Positions 46,975-55,970 of a stretch of DNA of 64,000 nucleotides are shown in pieces. The translations under genes were made by a program, and so were the position numbers. Positions within the stretch are counted from its first letter, which is position 1. Every line of letters starts with the position of its first letter. Under the pieces are notes generated by a model that searched no databases, was not told where the DNA came from, and was given only the letters and a program-made list of their open reading frames with translations. Origin of the DNA: UBA6019 sp035535055 (lineage in GTDB: Bacteria > Chloroflexota > Dormibacteria > Dormibacterales > Dormibacteraceae); NCBI GenBank assembly GCA_035535055.1, contig DATLQT010000062.1, positions 26,081 to 90,080 of the forward strand, read 5' to 3'.

Positions 46975-49900
46975 ATGCAGACTCCCAATAGAGCATTCCA
47001 AGCCCTGCACGAGGTCGCGGTCGCCGCGGCTGGGCTTCGCGATCCGAAAACGCTTGCCGAGCTCCTCGTCGATCGCGCACGGGATCTCCTGGAGGCCGAC
47101 GCGGCGGCCCTCTACTGGTGGTACCCGGAGGTTGGGCTGCTTCGCACGCTGGCCCACAACGATCCCCGGGAAAAGGACCCCGAGCCTCCCTTCAAGCCCA
47201 CCGAGGGAGCTGCGGGCAGGGCTTTCTCCTCCTCGGCCCCGGTCCGGGTCGACGACTACCGATCGTGGCCGGAGGCGGTCCCCACCTCGGTGCGCAAGGG
47301 GATCGAGAGCGGGCTCGCGGTTCCCCTCATGGCGTCGCACCGGGCGATCGGCGCCCTCGGCGTCTTCAACCGCCGGACGCGGAGCTGGACCGAGGACGAG
47401 GAGCAGTTACTGATGCTCTTCGCGGCCCAGGTCGCGCCCGCCCTCGAGGCTGCCCGACTGACCCAGGAGACCATCGAGCAGGCGCACAACTTCCGGGCGC
47501 TCCACGAGGTCGCGATCGCGGCCGGTGGCCTTCGTGACCTGGCCGAGCTTGGCCGGCTGGTGGTCGACCGGGCTCGTCAGCTGCTCAAGACCGAGAGTGC
47601 CACCCTGCGCTGGTGGGACGCCTCGACCTCCAGCCTTCGGCTCCTCGCCAGCGTGCCGGCCCTCGCCGGCTCCACGGAGCGGATCGCGCCCGGCGTTGGT
47701 TCGCTGGGACAGGCCTTCGAGCGCCGGGAGCCGGCCGTGATCGACAACTACGTTGAGGCGTCCGACACCCTGGAGTGGGCTGTCGGGGAAGGCATCCGAT
47801 CGGCGCTCGGGGTGCCGGTGATGGCCCGAGAGGAGCCGCTCGGGGCGCTTGGCGTCGCCACCACCTCGGAGCGCACCTTCGGGAGGGAGGAGATCTGGCT
47901 CCTGACCATGCTGGCAGCGCAGGTAGGGCCCGCGCTGGAGGCGGCCCGCCTCTACGCGGAGTCGGAGCGACGGCGGCACGAGGCCGAGGCGCTGGCGGAG
48001 CTGGTCCGAGCCGGCGCCGGACAGGACGACACCGACAAGGCGATCGCGCTGATCGTCGAGCAGGCCAGCCGGCTGGTCGGCTGCGATTACGCCATGGTGG
48101 TCCTCACGACGCCCGACGGCGGAACGGAGGTGAAGGGCCACCACGGCACCCGCTCGGCGGTCTGGGCGCGCGGTGTCGCGATCTCCGCCACCGGCCACCC
48201 GGCCCAGGTCCTGGGCGCTGGCGCGACCGTGGTCCTGCCGAACATCGAGGCAGCCGAGCATCCGATCCACCGCGCCGAGGGCGGCCGCGCCGCGATCGGG
48301 GTGCCCCTGCGAGAGGCAGGCCGGCTGATCGGCGTGATGATCCTCGGCTGGAGGCAGCCACTGGTCCCTGACCCGGAGGCGGTACGGCTCGCGGAGGCGG
48401 TCGCCGGCTACGCGGCGACCATCATCGACAACGTCCGCGGCCACGAGCGCGAGCGCCACCTGGCGGTTGAGGCCGCCGCCCGGAGCGCCGAGCTGGCGGC
48501 GGTGATCGACCACATCCCTGCCGGCGTCTACGCCGCCGACCTGGAGGGACGGATCGTGCTCATGAACCCCGCTGGCGTGGCGATGATGGCCCCCGACGGT
48601 GGGTTCCAGGGCGACGCCCTGGGCGGGCTCGACGCCTTCACCATCCTCGACCCGGTCACGCGGCGGCCGCTGGAAGGGCGCGAGCTCGCCATGTCGCGGG
48701 CTCTGCGTGGCGAGCAGGTGGACCGGGAGGAGACCATCGTCCAGCTCCGCGACGGGCCGCAGAGGTATCTCGAGTCGTCGGCCGTCCCGCTCCGCAACGC
48801 CGCCGGGACCGTCTCCGGCGCCCTCGTGATCTTCTCGGACATCACCCGGGAGAAAAGCCTGGTGGGCGACCTCGCCGCCTCCGAGGAGCGCTTCCGATCC
48901 CTCTACGGGATGGTCGCCTGCGGAGTGCTGGTCCAGGACGCGGAGGGGCGGGTGCTGGACGCCAACGGGCCCGCCCAGGAGATGCTCGGGTGGTCCCTGG
49001 AGGAGATGAGGGGCAGGAGGACGGGCAGTCTTTGGGAGGCGGTGGGTGGCGACCTGAAGCCGGTTTCGCTGGAGGAGCTGCCGACGATGCTGGCGCTCCG
49101 GACGAAGCGGGTCATGAAGGGCCAGCTGCTCGGCATCACGCGGCGTGACGGCGGGACGCGGTGGCTTCAGATCGACACCATCCCCGTCTTCCAGGCGGAC
49201 GGCAGTCCGCTCCAGGTCGTCTCCAGCTTCATCGACATCACCGAGCGGAAGGCGGCCGAGGAGCGGCTCGCCGACAGCGAGCTGAAGCTCCGGACCATCT
49301 TCGAGGGGGCTCCCATCGGACTCGCCCGGATCGACCTCGAGGGACACATCCAGGAGGCCAACCTGGCCCTGCGGACGATGCTCGGCTACCCGGAGAAGCA
49401 GCTGGTTGGGCTTCGCTTCGAGCTGGTGCTGGGGAGCGCTGGTAGCGGCGACGCGGCCCTCGTCGAGAACTTCCTCAAGAGCGGCCGCGATCGCTTCCAG
49501 GCCGAGCTGGCGGTCCGCCCCAAGGACGGGACGGAGCGCTGGGGCTCGGTCAGCCTCTCGCTGGTCCGAGGCTCTTTCCGGGAGCCGCTCTACCTCATCG
49601 GCATGCTGGAGGACATCACCGACCGGCGGGCGCAGACCGAGCTGCTCGAGTACCAGGCGCTGCACGATTCGCTGACCGACCTGCCCAACCGGACGCTGCT
49701 CAACGACCGCCTCCAGCAGGCGATCCTCACCGCCCAGCGCGAGAACCGCCAGCTGGCGCTCCTGATCATGGACCTGAACCGTTTCAAGGACGTCAACGAC
49801 ACCTTCGGACACCACCTCGGCGACGTCCTCCTGCAGCAGGTCGGCCCTCGGATCATGGGCGTGCTTCGCGAGTCGGACACCGTCGCCCGGCTCGGCGGCG

Positions 49901-50958
49901 ACGAGTTCGCGGTGGTGCTGCCCACGGCCGATGACGAGGCCGGCGCCACCCTCGCCGCCAGGCGCCTCCTGACGGCTCTGGAGGAGCCGTTCGAGATCGA
50001 GGAGCGCCGGCTCGAGGTGGGCGGCTCGATCGGCATCGCGATCACGCCCCAGCACGGAACCGACCCCGCCACGCTGATGCGCCGCGCCGACATCGCCATG
50101 TACGTGGCGAAGCGGACGAGGTCCGGCTTCGCCATCTATTCGCCCGAGCACGACAAGCACAGCCCGGGGCGGCTGACCCTGATGGGCGAGCTCCGCGACG
50201 CCCTCCAGACCGGCGCCCTGGTGCTCCACTACCAGCCCCAGGTCGACCTCGCCACCTCCTCTGTCAGCGGCGTCGAGACCCTGATCCGCTGGCAGCACCC
50301 GCGTCACGGGTTGATGCCCCCGGAGGAGTTCCTCGGCCTGGCCGAGGAGAATGGGCTCATCGTCGGCGTCAGCGAATGGGCACTCAACGCAGCCTTGGGG
50401 CAGCTCAAGACCTGGGGCTCCCGCCGGGCGCTCCCGGTCGCCGTCAACATCTCCGTGCAGAACCTCCAGGAGCCCGACTTCCCGGGCCTGGTCGCGAGTC
50501 TTCTGGAGCGCCACGCGGTGGCGCCCGAGCTGCTCAAGATCGAGATCGCCGAGACCGCACTGATGGCGGATCCAGGCCGCTCCGGCGAGATCATCGGCAG
50601 GCTCCGCGAGATGGGGGTCTTAACGTCGATTGACGACTTTGGGGCCGGCTACTCCTCGCTCGCCTACCTGAAGCAGCTGCAGGTCGACGAGCTCAAGATC
50701 GACCGCTCCTTCGTGGTCGGGATCACGCCGGCGGCGGACGTGGTGCCAATCGTCCGTTCGGCCATAGACCTCGGCCACAGCCTCGGTCTCCGGGTCATCG
50801 CCGAGGGTGTCGAGACCCAGGCCGCCTGGGACATCCTGAACGACCTCGGCTGCGACGCCGTGCAGGGCTTCCTGGTCACCCGCCCGCTGCCCGCCCGGCA
50901 GCTGGTCCGCTGGCTGGCGGCGGGGCTCGTCCGGCGGGCTCCCGACCTGACGCGCTGA
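46975..50958 (+). CDS. Multi-sensor GAF/PAS diguanylate cyclase-phosphodiesterase
   Basis: A 1327-aa cytoplasmic c-di-GMP enzyme. Domains in order: three GAF (about 10-155, 165-320, 340-490), three PAS (about 505-625, 635-760, 765-885), GGDEF (about 895-1055) and EAL (about 1070-1315). The GGDEF motif is intact (974-978, RLGGDEFAVV). The EAL signature reads ETL (1101-1103, GVETLIRWQHP) and DDFG is present (about 1220), so phosphodiesterase activity is possible but less certain. No membrane segment. The ATG at 46975 follows AGGGA; the longer frame to 46687 is antisense to the regulator. Confidence 0.9.
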   Translation: MQTPNRAFQALHEVAVAAAGLRDPKTLAELLVDRARDLLEADAAALYWWYPEVGLLRTLAHNDPREKDPEPPFKPTEGAAGRAFSSSAPVRVDDYRSWPEAVPTSVRKGIESGLAVPLMASHRAIGALGVFNRRTRSWTEDEEQLLMLFAAQVAPALEAARLTQETIEQAHNFRALHEVAIAAGGLRDLAELGRLVVDRARQLLKTESATLRWWDASTSSLRLLASVPALAGSTERIAPGVGSLGQAFERREPAVIDNYVEASDTLEWAVGEGIRSALGVPVMAREEPLGALGVATTSERTFGREEIWLLTMLAAQVGPALEAARLYAESERRRHEAEALAELVRAGAGQDDTDKAIALIVEQASRLVGCDYAMVVLTTPDGGTEVKGHHGTRSAVWARGVAISATGHPAQVLGAGATVVLPNIEAAEHPIHRAEGGRAAIGVPLREAGRLIGVMILGWRQPLVPDPEAVRLAEAVAGYAATIIDNVRGHERERHLAVEAAARSAELAAVIDHIPAGVYAADLEGRIVLMNPAGVAMMAPDGGFQGDALGGLDAFTILDPVTRRPLEGRELAMSRALRGEQVDREETIVQLRDGPQRYLESSAVPLRNAAGTVSGALVIFSDITREKSLVGDLAASEERFRSLYGMVACGVLVQDAEGRVLDANGPAQEMLGWSLEEMRGRRTGSLWEAVGGDLKPVSLEELPTMLALRTKRVMKGQLLGITRRDGGTRWLQIDTIPVFQADGSPLQVVSSFIDITERKAAEERLADSELKLRTIFEGAPIGLARIDLEGHIQEANLALRTMLGYPEKQLVGLRFELVLGSAGSGDAALVENFLKSGRDRFQAELAVRPKDGTERWGSVSLSLVRGSFREPLYLIGMLEDITDRRAQTELLEYQALHDSLTDLPNRTLLNDRLQQAILTAQRENRQLALLIMDLNRFKDVNDTFGHHLGDVLLQQVGPRIMGVLRESDTVARLGGDEFAVVLPTADDEAGATLAARRLLTALEEPFEIEERRLEVGGSIGIAITPQHGTDPATLMRRADIAMYVAKRTRSGFAIYSPEHDKHSPGRLTLMGELRDALQTGALVLHYQPQVDLATSSVSGVETLIRWQHPRHGLMPPEEFLGLAEENGLIVGVSEWALNAALGQLKTWGSRRALPVAVNISVQNLQEPDFPGLVASLLERHAVAPELLKIEIAETALMADPGRSGEIIGRLREMGVLTSIDDFGAGYSSLAYLKQLQVDELKIDRSFVVGITPAADVVPIVRSAIDLGHSLGLRVIAEGVETQAAWDILNDLGCDAVQGFLVTRPLPARQLVRWLAAGLVRRAPDLTR

Positions 50959-50974
50959 CCCGGGCGCGGCATTC

Positions 50975-52153
50975 ATGAAGCTCTCCCCGGTGGAGGCCCG
51001 CCGCCTTGCGATCAACGCCCAGCGCCTGGCGGGACCGCGACTCCCGGCCACGGCCGAGGGGCTGCTCGAGGTGGCCCGATCGCTTCGTTGCATCCAGATC
51101 GACGCCGTCGGCATCGCCGGCGCGCCGACCCAGCTGCTGGTCCCCTTCAGCCGCGTCGGGCCCTACGACCGGGCGCTGGTAGACCGGCTGGCCTTCGAGG
51201 ACAAGACGCTGTTCCACTACTTCGCGCACGCGGCATCGTTGGTGCTGACCGAGGACTTCCCGATCCACTGGGGATCGATGCGCAAGTACGCGGCGCGGCC
51301 GGACACCTGGGGCGCGCGGATCCACGAGTGGATGGCGGAGAACCAGGCCCTCCGCCGCCAGGTACTGGAACAGATCGCGGCCCGGGGCCCGCTACGCTCG
51401 CGCGACTTCGAGAACACCGCGCGCACCGACTGGCGGTCGAGCGGCTGGACCGAGGGTCGGAGCGTCAACCGGATGCTCGAGTTCCTCTGGGTCGAGGGCG
51501 AGCTTACGGTCGCCGGCCGCAACGGCCAAGAGCGCCTCTGGGACCTCTCCGAGCGATGGTTCCCTCCCTGGACCCCACGCGAGCGGCTGGCCCCCGAGGA
51601 GCGCTCCGATCGGGGCGTCAGCCACGCCCTCCGCGCCCTCGGTGCCGCGACCGTGCGGCAGGTGTCGAACTACTTCCTGCGAAGGTCTCTTCGCACTGGC
51701 TATCCGGACCTGGCGGGGTCGCTGACGCGCCTCGGGCGCTCCGGGGCGGTGCTGCCGGTGACGATCGAGGGCTGGAAGGGCGATTGGTACCTTCACCGCG
51801 ACTCGCTGGCCTTTGTCGAGATGCCGTGGCAGCCGCGGACGGAGCTGCTCTCGCCCTTCGACAACCTCATCGCCGACCGCCAGCGGACGAGCCAGCTCTT
51901 CGGTTTCGACTACACCATCGAGATCTACGTGCCGCCCGCCAAACGGAGGCGCGGCTACTACGCGATGCCGGTCCTGTCCGGGGACACGATCATCGGCACC
52001 GTCGATCCGAGCTTCGACCGCAGGTCCCGGGTCCTGACCCTCAAGCGGGTAGCGCTGGAGCCGGGCGTCCGCCTCACCGATGCCGCCCGCAGGGCGGTTA
52101 CCGAACTGGGCCGTTTCGTCGGAGCCGAGGAGGTCGTATACCCGGCCGGCTAG
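50975..52153 (+). CDS. YcaQ-family winged-helix protein (HTH_42)
   Basis: A 392-aa protein of the YcaQ/AlkX family, DNA glycosylases that unhook interstrand crosslinks. Marks are LSPVEARRLAINAQRLAG, IQIDAVG, HYFAHAASLVLTEDFP, LEFLWVEGELTVAGR and the C-terminal LLSPFDNLIADRQRTSQLFGFDYTIE. ATG at 50975, 16 bp after the GGDEF/EAL gene. The end overlaps the convergent hydrolase gene by 4 bp. The DNA-repair role is from the family. Confidence 0.85.
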   Translation: MKLSPVEARRLAINAQRLAGPRLPATAEGLLEVARSLRCIQIDAVGIAGAPTQLLVPFSRVGPYDRALVDRLAFEDKTLFHYFAHAASLVLTEDFPIHWGSMRKYAARPDTWGARIHEWMAENQALRRQVLEQIAARGPLRSRDFENTARTDWRSSGWTEGRSVNRMLEFLWVEGELTVAGRNGQERLWDLSERWFPPWTPRERLAPEERSDRGVSHALRALGAATVRQVSNYFLRRSLRTGYPDLAGSLTRLGRSGAVLPVTIEGWKGDWYLHRDSLAFVEMPWQPRTELLSPFDNLIADRQRTSQLFGFDYTIEIYVPPAKRRRGYYAMPVLSGDTIIGTVDPSFDRRSRVLTLKRVALEPGVRLTDAARRAVTELGRFVGAEEVVYPAG

Positions 52154-52899
52154 GCCGGCGTCAGCCTCGCCATGAATGCCAGCATCCTCCGCCAGGCGGC
52201 GTCGCAGGCCTCAGCGTGCTCGGTGTAGGTGCGGTCGAAAAAGCTGTGCGGCGCGTCCGGGTAGGTGTGGGTCTCGACCGGGATGCCGCCGGCGCGGACC
52301 TCGGCGGCCACCTTCTCGAACTGCTCGGGCGGGGTGAAGTCGGCGCCCGCGATGAACATCAGGATCTCGCCCTTCATCTCCGTCAGCTGCGGCAGGATCT
52401 GTTCTGGCCTCCCGCCGTAGAAGCCGATCGCGCCGGCCAGGCCGTGGCCCTTCGCCAGCTGCGACCAGGAATTGCCGCCGCCGAAGCAGAAGCCGACGGT
52501 GAAGACCGCGCGGGGGCGGCCGCCGTCTGCCGTCGCCAGGTACTCGACGCAGGCCCGGACGTCGGCGGCGATGCCCTCTTGGGTGGTCTGCTCGCGGTGG
52601 ATCTTCCAGTCGAAAGCTTCGCTCCGGTCCTCGGTCTGGGCCGTTCGGCCGAAATAGTCGAAGGCGATCGCCTCGATCCCTGCTTCGGCGAAGCGGGTGG
52701 CCAGCTCCTTGTAAAAGGGGTGCAGGCCGCGGACGTCGGGCAGGATCACGATCCCGGAGCCGGTCGGGGCCTGGGCGCGGGCCGCGTAGGCCATGAACCG
52801 GTTGCCGTCGGCCGCGGTGAGCCGCAGGTCGGTCTCGTCGGAGGCGGCGCCCCCGATGAGCGGTGGCAGGGGAGGTCGGGCGTCGTCGGTGTAGCACAT
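52150..52899 (-). CDS. Dienelactone hydrolase family protein
   Basis: An alpha/beta hydrolase of 249 aa. The nucleophile is Cys in VGFCFGGGNSW, followed by an Asp in AGADFTPPEQFE and the catalytic His in PDAPHSFFDRTY; this Cys-Asp-His triad is typical of dienelactone hydrolases. The substrate is not known, as no aromatic-degradation genes lie beside it. ATG at 52899, close to the divergent crotonase promoter. Confidence 0.88.
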   Translation of the reverse strand: MCYTDDARPPLPPLIGGAASDETDLRLTAADGNRFMAYAARAQAPTGSGIVILPDVRGLHPFYKELATRFAEAGIEAIAFDYFGRTAQTEDRSEAFDWKIHREQTTQEGIAADVRACVEYLATADGGRPRAVFTVGFCFGGGNSWSQLAKGHGLAGAIGFYGGRPEQILPQLTEMKGEILMFIAGADFTPPEQFEKVAAEVRAGGIPVETHTYPDAPHSFFDRTYTEHAEACDAAWRRMLAFMARLTPA

Positions 52900-52908
52900 G
52901 CTTCCACG

Positions 52909-52915
52909 TTATCTT
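52909..52915. promoter_or_regulatory. Shared -10 region between the hydrolase and the crotonase gene
   Basis: Within a 23-bp spacer, TATCTT (52910-52915, plus strand) lies 7 bases before the crotonase GTG, while GATAAC on the minus strand is 8 bases before the hydrolase ATG. The two -10 boxes overlap, so both transcripts would be nearly leaderless and mutually exclusive. Confidence 0.4.
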
Positions 52916-52922
52916 CACTGGC

Positions 52923-53684
52923 GTGGCTGGCGTAACGCTCGAGCGCGCCGAGGGCCTGGCGACCATCAGGATCGACCGCCCGGAGGCGCGCAACGCCCTC
53001 AACCGGGAGGCCATGGACGCCCTCGACAGCGCTCTCGACGAGGTGGCCGGCTGGGACGTTCATGCCGTCTTCATCCGGGGCCGCGGCGACCGCGCCTTCG
53101 TCTCCGGTGGCGACCTGAAGGAGCTGGAGAGCGTCCGCGAGGAAGACTTCGCCTTCGAGCTGGCGGAGCGGATGCGGCGCACGCTGGACCGGATTCCGGC
53201 GCTGCCGATGCCGGTGGTGGCGATCGTCAACGGACACGCCATCGGCGGCGGCGCGGAGGTCGCGATCGGCTGCGACTACCGCCTGGCGGCCGACGACGTG
53301 AGGATCGGCTTCACCCAGGCGACGCTGGGCCTGATGCCCGCCTGGGGCGGGATCGAGCGCCTGGTGCAGGCGATCGGCCGCGGCCGCGCCCTCCACCTCC
53401 TGACCACCGGCCGCACCATCGACGCCGGCGAGGCCTGGCGGATCGGGCTCTTCGAGGAAATCACACCGCGCGCCATCCTCGAAGAACGCGTGGCCTCGCT
53501 GGCGGCCGAGCTGTCCCGGGTGCCGGTGGCGGCCCTCGCCGGCATGAAGCGAGCCGCCGAGGCTGCGCAGCCCTACGCCCGCCCGGAGCTGGCGTCGGCC
53601 GCCAGCAGGGACTTCGCGCGGGCGTGGGTCGACGAGGAGCACTGGAAGGCATTGGAACGAGCCGAGGAGAGGAGAAGGAAATGA
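52923..53684 (+). CDS. Enoyl-CoA hydratase/isomerase (crotonase) family protein
   Basis: A crotonase of about 253 aa. The oxyanion-hole regions are ARNALNREAMD and FVSGGDLKEL. The first catalytic Glu is present (GGGAEVAIGCDYRLA), but the second, in relatives PE before the LGLxP segment, is replaced (FTQATLGLMPAWGG), so it may catalyse a reaction other than simple hydration. GTG start at 52923. First gene of an operon with the DinB-like, cyclase and monooxygenase genes. Confidence 0.88.
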   Translation: MAGVTLERAEGLATIRIDRPEARNALNREAMDALDSALDEVAGWDVHAVFIRGRGDRAFVSGGDLKELESVREEDFAFELAERMRRTLDRIPALPMPVVAIVNGHAIGGGAEVAIGCDYRLAADDVRIGFTQATLGLMPAWGGIERLVQAIGRGRALHLLTTGRTIDAGEAWRIGLFEEITPRAILEERVASLAAELSRVPVAALAGMKRAAEAAQPYARPELASAASRDFARAWVDEEHWKALERAEERRRK

Positions 53685-54202
53685 AGATCGAGAGCACGGG
53701 CTTCACGGCCGCGGACCTCGCGCATTACAGCGACGAGCTGGCCGACCACGAACGCCTGGTGCTGGCCAGACGCCTCGAAAAGGCGTCGGAGCGGCTCCTC
53801 GAGCTGGCGCCCAGGGTCGAGGGGTCGACCGGTGAGGCCGAGGGCTGGAACGCCCGCGAGGTGCTCGCCCACATCTCGGTCCTGAGCAAGTTCTACGGCA
53901 TGCTGACCTACAAGATCGGGAGCGGGCAGATGACCGAGCTCGACCTCTTGGGGGGCGTGCAGCTCCGCGACGTACTCGGCGAGCAGCTGTCGAAGGAGGA
54001 CCCCACGATCCTGGTCGAGCGGGCGGTCGCGGACCACCGGCGGACAATTGAGTACCTGCGCTCGGCCGACGCGGCCTCGATGCGCCGGGAATGCGTCCTC
54101 GACGGGGGCCGGACCGTGATGCGCGCCGGAGATGTGGCCCGGGAAGCGCTGATCGGCCATCTCGAGATGCACGTCGAGCAGCTCGCGAAGGCGCTCGGTT
54201 GA
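53681..54202 (+). CDS. DinB-like / mycothiol-maleylpyruvate-isomerase-like four-helix protein
   Basis: A 173-aa, helix-rich protein. The pattern LADHERLVLARRLEKASERLLEL, WNAREVLAHISVLSKFYGML and REALIGHLEMHVEQLAKAL, with His residues spaced for a metal site, fits the DinB/YfiT/MDMPI superfamily, thiol-dependent transferases. The exact role is unknown. ATG at 53681 with GGAGAAGGAA upstream; ATGA overlap with the crotonase gene and TTGA overlap with the next gene. Confidence 0.7.
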   Translation: MKIESTGFTAADLAHYSDELADHERLVLARRLEKASERLLELAPRVEGSTGEAEGWNAREVLAHISVLSKFYGMLTYKIGSGQMTELDLLGGVQLRDVLGEQLSKEDPTILVERAVADHRRTIEYLRSADAASMRRECVLDGGRTVMRAGDVAREALIGHLEMHVEQLAKALG

Positions 54203-54993
54203 GCCAGGCTCGGTACCGCGTATACGATCTCGGCTGTCCGCTCGAGGCGACCACCCCGGTCGCCCCCGGTCATCCGAACTTCCGGATGGCCCTCCTACGC
54301 CGGCACGGGGACGTGCTCCGTCCCGACGGATCGTCGAGCGCCAACGAGCTGATCTCCACCTCCGGGCACACCGGCACCCACATCGACGGCTTCGCCCACT
54401 TCTCACAGGACGGTCGCCTGCACGGCGACGAGGACGCGGGGGAGGCCTCGCGGGGCGGGCGCTTCAAGGTCCACGGGGCCGACACCATCGCGCCCATCGT
54501 CACCCACGGCGTGCTCCTCGACGTGGCCGCCGCCGAGGGGGCCGAGGCGCTGGAGGCCGGGCGGCGGATCACTGCCGAGGACGTCGAGAAGACCTGCCGC
54601 CACCATGGCGTCGAGGTCGGCGCCGGCGACGCCGTGCTCTTCCGGACCGGCTGGCCGGTGGGGCGGTACCAGGACGAGGCGGCCTACGTGGGCTGGCCGA
54701 CCGGCGTCCCCGGCCCGGATGAGAGCGCCGCCCGCTGGCTTGCGGAGCGCAAGGTGCACGTCGCCGGCTCGGACACCATCGCCTTCGAGTGGCTGGCGCC
54801 GGGCGCCGGACATGCCCGCCTGCCGGTCCACGTCATCCTGCTGGTCGGGTCGGGGATCCACATCATCGAGGTGATGGACCTGGAGGAGCTGGCCCGCGAC
54901 GGGGTGCGCGAATTCCTCTTCGTGTGCTCGCCGCTGAAGATGGTTGGCGCCACCGGCTCGCCGGTCCGGCCGCTGGCGCTGGTCGAGGCTTGA
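54199..54993 (+). CDS. Cyclase-family metal-dependent hydrolase (kynurenine formamidase-like)
   Basis: A 264-aa protein of the cyclase/KynB family. The metal motif is SGHTGTHIDGFAHFSQDGRLHG (HxGTHxDxxxHF type), with VLFRTGWP, ESAARWLAERKVHVAGSDTIAFEW and PVHVILLVGSGIHIIE. Members hydrolyse formylkynurenine, isatin and other amides; the substrate is not known. The TTG at 54199 overlaps the previous stop (TTGA). Confidence 0.87.
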   Translation: MSQARYRVYDLGCPLEATTPVAPGHPNFRMALLRRHGDVLRPDGSSSANELISTSGHTGTHIDGFAHFSQDGRLHGDEDAGEASRGGRFKVHGADTIAPIVTHGVLLDVAAAEGAEALEAGRRITAEDVEKTCRHHGVEVGAGDAVLFRTGWPVGRYQDEAAYVGWPTGVPGPDESAARWLAERKVHVAGSDTIAFEWLAPGAGHARLPVHVILLVGSGIHIIEVMDLEELARDGVREFLFVCSPLKMVGATGSPVRPLALVEA

Positions 54994-55970
54994 GGACCAG
55001 GGTCACCGACCTCCTCGGCATCCGCCACCCAGTCCTCCTCGGGCCGATGGGCGGCGGGACGGACGCCCGCCTCGTCTCGGCTGTGTCCCAGGCCGGCGGG
55101 TTGGGGCTGCTGGCAGCCTCCTCCCTGAGCCTGGAGGCGGTGGAGGCCGAGGTGGCGATGATCCGCGAGCTGACCCCTATGCCATTCGGGCTGAACCTAA
55201 TACTCTGGCGCTCGGCTGACCGGGTCCCCTTCATCCTCGAGCAGCAGCCGGCCGTCCTCTCCACCGCCTTTGGCGACCCGTCGCCCTTCGTGGAGATGGC
55301 GCACGACGCCGGCGCCCTGCACGTCCACATGGTCAACACGGTCCCCGAGGCGGTCGCCGCCGCGACTGCCGGGGTAGACCTCATCATCGCCCAGGGCCAG
55401 GAGGGTGGTGGCCACGTCGGCCTCCAGTCGACCTTCACGCTCGTCCCTCAGGTCGTAGACGCGGTCGACGTCCCGGTGGTGGCGGCGGGCGGGATCGGAG
55501 ACGGTCGCGGTCTGGCCGCCGCGCTGGCTCTCGGGGCGGAGGGGGTGCTGATGGGCACCCGCTTCCTTGCCACCCGCGAGGCGCCGATCCCGGACGGCTG
55601 GAAGCGGGCGATCCTCGACGCTTCCGGCCACGACACGGTCCGGACCTCGATCCCCGACTACGCGCAGGAGGCCGCCTGGCCCCCGCCGGTCGCCGCGCGC
55701 GCCATCCGCAACGCCTTCCTCGACCGCTGGCTGGGCCGGGAGGAAGAGGTTCGCCGTCTGGGGAAGCAGCTCGGCGAGAAGCTGGCCCAGGCTCGCGCCG
55801 ACGACGACCCCGCCGAGATGAACCTTCTCTCGGGCGAGGTGGTGGGGCTGATCGGCGACCTGCCCAGCGCCCGGGCCCTCATGGAGCGGGTCGTCCGCGA
55901 GGCGGAGGGGCTGCTGCCTCAGCTGGCGGCGAAGGCGGCCGGCAAGGGAGCCCCGAAAGCCGAGGCGTAG
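54990..55970 (+). CDS. Nitronate monooxygenase (NMO/2-nitropropane dioxygenase family)
   Basis: FMN-dependent TIM-barrel enzyme of 326 aa. Marks are LGIRHPVLLGPMGGG, QAGGLGLLAASSL, PFGLNLI, the AQGQEGGGHVG motif with the catalytic His, VVAAGGIGDGRGLAAALALGAEGVLMGTRFL. It oxidises nitronates and may detoxify propionate-3-nitronate. TTG start overlapping the cyclase stop (TTGA). The C-terminal 17 codons overlap the convergent PfkB-kinase gene by 52 bp. Confidence 0.9.
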   Translation: MRTRVTDLLGIRHPVLLGPMGGGTDARLVSAVSQAGGLGLLAASSLSLEAVEAEVAMIRELTPMPFGLNLILWRSADRVPFILEQQPAVLSTAFGDPSPFVEMAHDAGALHVHMVNTVPEAVAAATAGVDLIIAQGQEGGGHVGLQSTFTLVPQVVDAVDVPVVAAGGIGDGRGLAAALALGAEGVLMGTRFLATREAPIPDGWKRAILDASGHDTVRTSIPDYAQEAAWPPPVAARAIRNAFLDRWLGREEEVRRLGKQLGEKLAQARADDDPAEMNLLSGEVVGLIGDLPSARALMERVVREAEGLLPQLAAKAAGKGAPKAEA

